Below, one piece after another: positions 59,357 to 64,000 of a stretch of DNA of 64,000 nucleotides. Location of the stretch: positions 27,075,501 through 27,139,500 of the forward strand of contig NC_056757.1 in NCBI RefSeq assembly GCF_018687715.1. The letters run 5' to 3'. Source of the stretch: Carya illinoinensis. Lineage: Eukaryota; Streptophyta; Magnoliopsida; Fagales; Juglandaceae. Both the position numbers and the translations under genes were made by a program. Each line of letters begins with the position of its first letter. Position 1 is the first letter of the stretch. The notes beneath the pieces were generated by a model, which had not been told where the DNA came from, did not search any database, and saw only the letters and a list, made by a program, of their open reading frames with translations.

Positions 59357-60128
59357 TAGGGGTATAATCAATCTGAAAAATCAAGCTTTTGGGTTATCAA
59401 GTCAAGCTAGATTCAAATAACTCAAGTTTGAGTTCAAGCTCAAGCTAAGAGCTTACCAAGTTGATCAAACACAAGTTCAAGCTGAGCTAATCAAACAAAC
59501 ACAAGCTTGAGCCGAATCGAATTATTACTCGAGTTTTGTAAATCTGATGAAATTTTTAAAATTTATATATAAACCTTATTTTGAACTATAAAATTATAAC
59601 ATCTTTATGGATACATTTCTTAATATACTATAATGTCCTTTATACTAACTATTACATATTATAAAATATATACTATAAGTAATCACTTAAATATTTAATT
59701 AGCTAACATTTAGTTATGAACTATATTCGATATATAGGTATAAATGACTAGGCATAAGTAATTGGGGTTACATACTACATATTTAATTATAAAGGTAACT
59801 ATGCTATTTATTAAATTTAATATGTATAAAAGCATATATATGTGTGTGTATAAGAATTCTAATAGACAAAAATAAATTATATGTTTTCAATGAGTTATGG
59901 ACTAACTCTAATCAAGTCAAGCTAACGAACTGAGTCAGGCATGAACGAACGAACCTTAACAAGCCAAAATTGAGTCGAGTTAAGTTTAATCAAGTATGTG
60001 TTATTTACTAATTGAGCGAGTTTCTATTTTCACAATCGAGTTTTTTTTCATGAGTCGAATTCGGTTCAAATTTAGCCGAATGAGTATTAAGCGAGTAATT
60101 ATACAGACTGGGTTCATTTATAGCTCTA
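59357..60128. mobile_element. Small non-autonomous hAT element, 772 bp
   Basis: The left end is TAGGGGTATAATCAATC and the right end, as reverse complement, TAGAGCTATAAATGAACCC. CACGTAGC (59349-59356) and CACATAGC (60129-60136) are a 7-of-8 target duplication. Subterminal regions repeat CAAGCT, GAGTCGAGT and TCAAGC motifs on both sides. No transposase. Confidence 0.7.
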
Positions 60129-60136
60129 CACATAGC

Positions 60137-60839
60137 TACGCCATAAGTAATATCCTCTCATACTATGTTAGCTTTCATTACATAGGTGACACAAATAGTA
60201 CTTTGACAAATTGGAAAATAGCACTCATCTTGCTTGGATAACTAGTGTATGGCGGAGGACTTTCTGTTGACAATATAGTTATGTATTTAACCAAATTCTA
60301 AGTCCTACTTAAGAACATAACATGAAAGTGATACTAAAATTTAACATAGTTCAACATTGTGGCCTATGTCCATGGGTTTTGAAGAAGTGAACTTTGGTAA
60401 TTACCATTAAATTTTGATACAACCATTCAAGATCTATTTTTGCTCTCTATCAAATGGAGAAGGAAGAAGAAGTTGAAAATCTAAGCTTCTCCCCTTCTTT
60501 GTCCCTGTCTTTTCTCTATGTTTTTCAAATCAAAACTTTTTTTACTTTTTACGCTGAAGAGTTAAAATTCTAATATTTACCACCAACTATATAATTATAA
60601 ATTTGATTTTAAAAAATTCTCAGGATTTGGAATGCTACTATTAAACTTGACTTAAAAATATTTCCTCTTAAAGAGGTGCCAGATACGAAAGATCACATAA
60701 ATAAATAAATTTAATCTTTATTAAGTATTTAAAATCCAACAGAGAGTCTGTGTAAGCACTTATTTAAAATCAATAAAATCTCATGTACTTATCAAAATCA
60801 TTTATGAAACTAAAATCATAAAACTAAGCATAACATAAA
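60137..60839. other. Intergenic, no gene seen
   Basis: AT-rich, with only chance frames. Confidence 0.5.
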
Positions 60840-61250
60840 CTGTATAGGCCCCTGCCACGCCACCCTGGGCCAAGTCCTACAGTCTCATCCTTATAAAGAT
60901 CATCACTTGGGATGTTAAACCATAAAAACATACAAAAATAAGTCGAATACTCAATAAGTAACATATTATACAGTAAACACAATAAACATAGAGTTTCTTG
61001 AAAATATGCATACTCATAAATACATACATAAATAACATGAATATGAACTTGTCTTTCATTTCTTATAGGTCTGTACCCACTATTGACCCCCGTGAGTTAG
61101 GGTTAGTGAATCTAAATAGATTTTGATTTAGCCTGTGGCCGTGGGTTGTAGAATACACATTAGGTGCACTACCAGCATGTACAATCTAACAATGCTATAT
61201 AACATAGGGTACCGTCTTCATATCATAATATAGGTCATTACATATCTTAT
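60840..61250. repeat. Fragment of the same long-LTR repeat as 42950-43500
   Basis: Shared ordered blocks include ACTCAATAAGTAACATATTATACAGTAAAC (compare CTCAGTAAGTATTATTTCATACTGTAAAT near 43099), CCTGTGGCC and CACATTAGGTGCACT (compare CACACTAGGTACACT near 43428). It shows two copies of one non-coding repeat, probably Gypsy-derived. Confidence 0.5.
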
Positions 61251-61290
61251 CATTTATATTTCATCATAATCATACTTGTTATATCTTTCT

Positions 61291-64000
61291 TTTTTTTTTG
61301 AAGGCATAACAACCTTTTGATCCTTTCATTCCAAAGAGCATAAAATACATAGAGGAAGTTCCTCCATAGTAACAATACAATCTGAAATAGAAAGAGCATC
61401 CTTTGCAAGAAGGTGAGCCATTGTATTCCCATCTCTCCTAACATGAGAGACTTCCCACCTTGCAAACCTTGAGAGAACCAACCTGGCTTCATAGAGAAAC
61501 ATGCTAGAGCTACACCATACTTCTCGATTCTTCTGCAGTGCTTGTACAGCCTCGAGTGAGTCCCCTTCCAGTATAATATTTGCCAGCCCCAAATCCCATG
61601 CAAAATTGACAGCAACCAGAGCTCCATAGGACTCTGCCAACAGAGGCTCTGTGTAAAGAGATTTCCTCTGTCTTTGAGTTGCAATGACCATACCTTGGCT
61701 ATCCCTTACGACCACCCCAACCCCAACCGTGCCTTGTGCCTCATTTATAGCCCCATCCCAGTTAACTTTAAACCAGTCCTTAGGTGGTGGCCTCCAGTCA
61801 GTCCCACTAGTAGCCGCGATGTCCTTCCTTTTCTCCTGTATGCTAACCCCTCCTGGCTCCCCTTGTTCCAATCGTGCTCTATCATCCACTTCTCTAAGGA
61901 TTTTCTTTGGTGGCTAGAATTCTTGGTTAAAAAGGTATGCATTTCTCCTAAGCCACAACATCTGTGCAACTATAGAGAATTCTTTTAGTTCTTCCTCACT
62001 GAGGCTCTGAAACAAATATTCTACAAGATAAATCATGGGGATATGAGTTAGTGAGCACTTTTGTAGACTTCTTGAGCATTGTCCCCATACATCCCTGGCA
62101 GCTTCACACGACCATAGGACATGTACTGAATTTTCTTCCTCTCTCTGGCATATAGGACACAAAGGGTTTGACACCACTTTCCTTTTATAGAGGTTGGCTT
62201 GGGTTGGGAGGGCTTCCTGGCATGCACGCCAGAGGAACATTTTTTCATTTGGAGTAACTTCAAGTTTCCAGAGTTTCTTCCATACAGAGTTGGCATTGGT
62301 ACTCGAAGAAGCTTGACCCTTGATGGCTTCCTCATTTGATTTTTCCAGGTGGTAAGCACTTCGAACAGAAAAAAGTCCTTTTGGACCCTTCCATATTAGC
62401 TTGTCTTCTGTTCTGAGAGTACTTATAGGTGTCCTAAGGATTATGGCAGCTTCCTCCTTGTCAAAAACATCCTTGACTAGCCCCTCTTTCCAGCACTTAT
62501 TTTGAGGATCAATAAGCTCTGAAACAGTGGCATTTGGTCCAAGTATTTTCTGAGTGCTCGAAGGCTTGGTGGGTGCAGGCTTGAGGATCCACTTGTCTTG
62601 CCATATTTGAGCTTTCTCCCCTGTACCTATTCTCCAGAAGGACTCCTTTTCAACCACATGTCTGGCAGCTAGTAGACTCCTCCACACATAGGAAGGTTTT
62701 GACCCCACCTTGGCTTGTAGAAATGAGGATTTGGGGAAATACTTCGCTTTAATCACCTGTGCTGCCAGTGAATTAGGATCCTGTAGAATTCTCCAACATT
62801 GCTTTGAGAGAAGCGCTTTGTTGAAGATTTCTAAATCTCTGAAGCCTAACCCCCCCATCACTCTTCGAATGCCCCAACTTCTTCCAAGATACCCAGTGGA
62901 TTTTTCTTTCTTTTTCTTGCTGACCCCACCAAAATTTGGCCATAGCCCTGTTGATTGCTTGTAGTAGACTTAGAGGCAACTTGAATACACTCATTGTGAA
63001 GGTTGGCAGTGCTTGAACCACTGCTTTGAGGTATATCTCTTTCCCTGCCAAAGTGAGAGGCTTGATAAACCTGCTGTTCAATTTCTGTGTTATATTGTCA
63101 AGAATGGCCTTAAATGTTCTGACCTTGTGTCGACCCACCACTGAGGGTAATCCCAAGTATCTTTCATATGGCATTGTTGTCCTCACCCCTGCAATTGAAG
63201 TGATATAATCCTGAGTAACTTTAGCTGTATTTTTGCTGAATATGATTGATGTTTTCTCAATATTCAGCCTTTGCCCCAAGGCCATCTCATAACATTTCAG
63301 CAATCTAATCAACCTAACCCACTCATCAGCTTGTGCTTTACAAAAAACGAGACTATCATCCGTGAAGAAAAGGTGAGAAACTTTCAGCTGACCTCTGGCT
63401 ACTGGGATACCATGTAACTGCCTTCTTTCCTCAGCTTTAGTTAACAGGTTGCTCAAAGCCTCTGCGCATATGATGAAAAGGTAGGGTGATAGAGGGTCAC
63501 CCTGCCTTATGCCTCGGGATGGAGAGAATTGAGGTTGAACTGTTCCATTCACAAGGAGGGAGTACTTTACTGTTTCCACACAATTCATCACCATTTCAAC
63601 CCATTTACTGCAAAAGCCCATTTTGTAGAGAATTGCTCTGAGCAAACTCCACTCCACTCGGTCGTACGCCTTGCTCATATCAAGTTTTAGAGCCATGTAA
63701 CCTTCTTTACCTGCCATTTTACACTTCATAGTGTGTAGAGCCTCAAAAGCCACCACTATGTTATCAGAAATTAATCTATGAGGAATGAAGGCTGACTGGG
63801 AAGGTGAAATAATACAGGGCAGAACTTTCTTCAATCTATTTGCAACCATCTTAGAAATGATCTTATAGGTTACATTACAAAGAGAAATAGGTCTAAAGTC
63901 TGTTACCCTTGAAGCCTCCTTCTTCTTTGGTATCAAGGTTATGAGGGTATTGTTTATCCCTTCCAGGCTACCTTCAGAATTCAGTACATTGAGAATTGCT
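61291..64000 (-). mobile_element. L1-type LINE with RNase H domain, 3' part
   Basis: On the minus strand the window shows ORF2 from within the reverse transcriptase domain to the stop at 61328-61326, a very short 3' UTR and an A tract (plus-strand T run 61291-61300). The order reverse transcriptase, zf-RVT, RNase H is that of a plant L1-clade LINE. The 5' end and target duplication lie beyond base 64000. The 3' end abuts the repeat fragment at 60840-61250. Confidence 0.85.
61326..64000 (-). pseudogene. LINE ORF2: reverse transcriptase, zf-RVT and RNase H, broken at two points
   Basis: The reverse transcriptase part (64000 to about 62860) has LITLIPKKK, VTDFRPISLCNVTYKIISK, the catalytic-Asp motif LKLDMSKAYDRVEW, SRGIRQGDPLSPYLFI and FFTDDSLVF, where FADD is usual. 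Near 62860 the frame shifts. The zf-RVT region (about 62860-61917) continues with GGLGFRDLEIFNKALL and the finger NPLCPICQREEENSVHVLWSC. A TAG at 61916-61914 interrupts it. In the same frame the RNase H domain follows (KVNWDGAINEAQG, ILEGDSLEAVQAL, HVRRDGNTMAHLLAKDA) to the stop at 61326. With only two lesions visible it is a fairly young copy. It is incomplete at the window edge. Confidence 0.85.

Overview
This looks like nuclear DNA of a dicot, probably a woody plant. Intron-rich plant genes sit in an AT-rich background crowded with old transposons. No bacterial, organellar or viral gene order is visible. Some repeat fragments look like those of Fagales trees, but that is an impression, not something the window proves.

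Three host genes can be supported. (1) A MIR395 microRNA hairpin lies at 3295-3388 (+) with an intact mature sequence; miR395 controls sulfate assimilation and transport. (2) A seven-exon UDP-galactose/UDP-glucose transporter of the UTR3/UTR1 (SLC35B1-like) family lies at 12349-17525 (+), with a perfect ER-stress element (CCAAT-N9-CCACG) 203 bp upstream of the start codon. It has one GC-AG intron and one intron whose expected acceptor reads GG instead of AG. (3) A twelve-exon atypical R2R3-MYB gene of the FOUR LIPS/MYB88 (MYB124) family lies at 20435-25380 (-), convergent with the transporter.

Most of the rest is mobile DNA whose borders can be read directly. From left to right: an internally deleted Tork-like Copia element (1-1655); a 7.7-kb hAT-like element (3500-11200, 8-bp target duplication) holding a nested 5.5-kb CACTA element (3735-9266, 3-bp duplication); a truncated LINE and a foldback MITE in intron 6 of the transporter; a tRNA-type SINE (27502-27816); two PIF/Harbinger-like elements (27922-29226 and 32086-34630), the second holding a 1.4-kb solo LTR; a decayed Copia element (42616-50607) whose 5' LTR is split by a 3.3-kb insertion; a 6.7-kb Mutator-like element (51627-58367); a small hAT element (59357-60128); and an L1-type LINE with an RNase H domain running off the right edge.

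The most unusual unit is the Mutator-like element. It carries a damaged FAR1-type transposase gene on the + strand. Convergent to it is a small, apparently undamaged two-exon gene for a GRF-type zinc finger protein with a coiled coil and a C-terminal membrane segment. The layout recalls mudrA/mudrB of maize MuDR, with a different second protein. The stretches 1656-3228, 29227-32085, 34636-42610 and 58377-59348 show no gene I can support.
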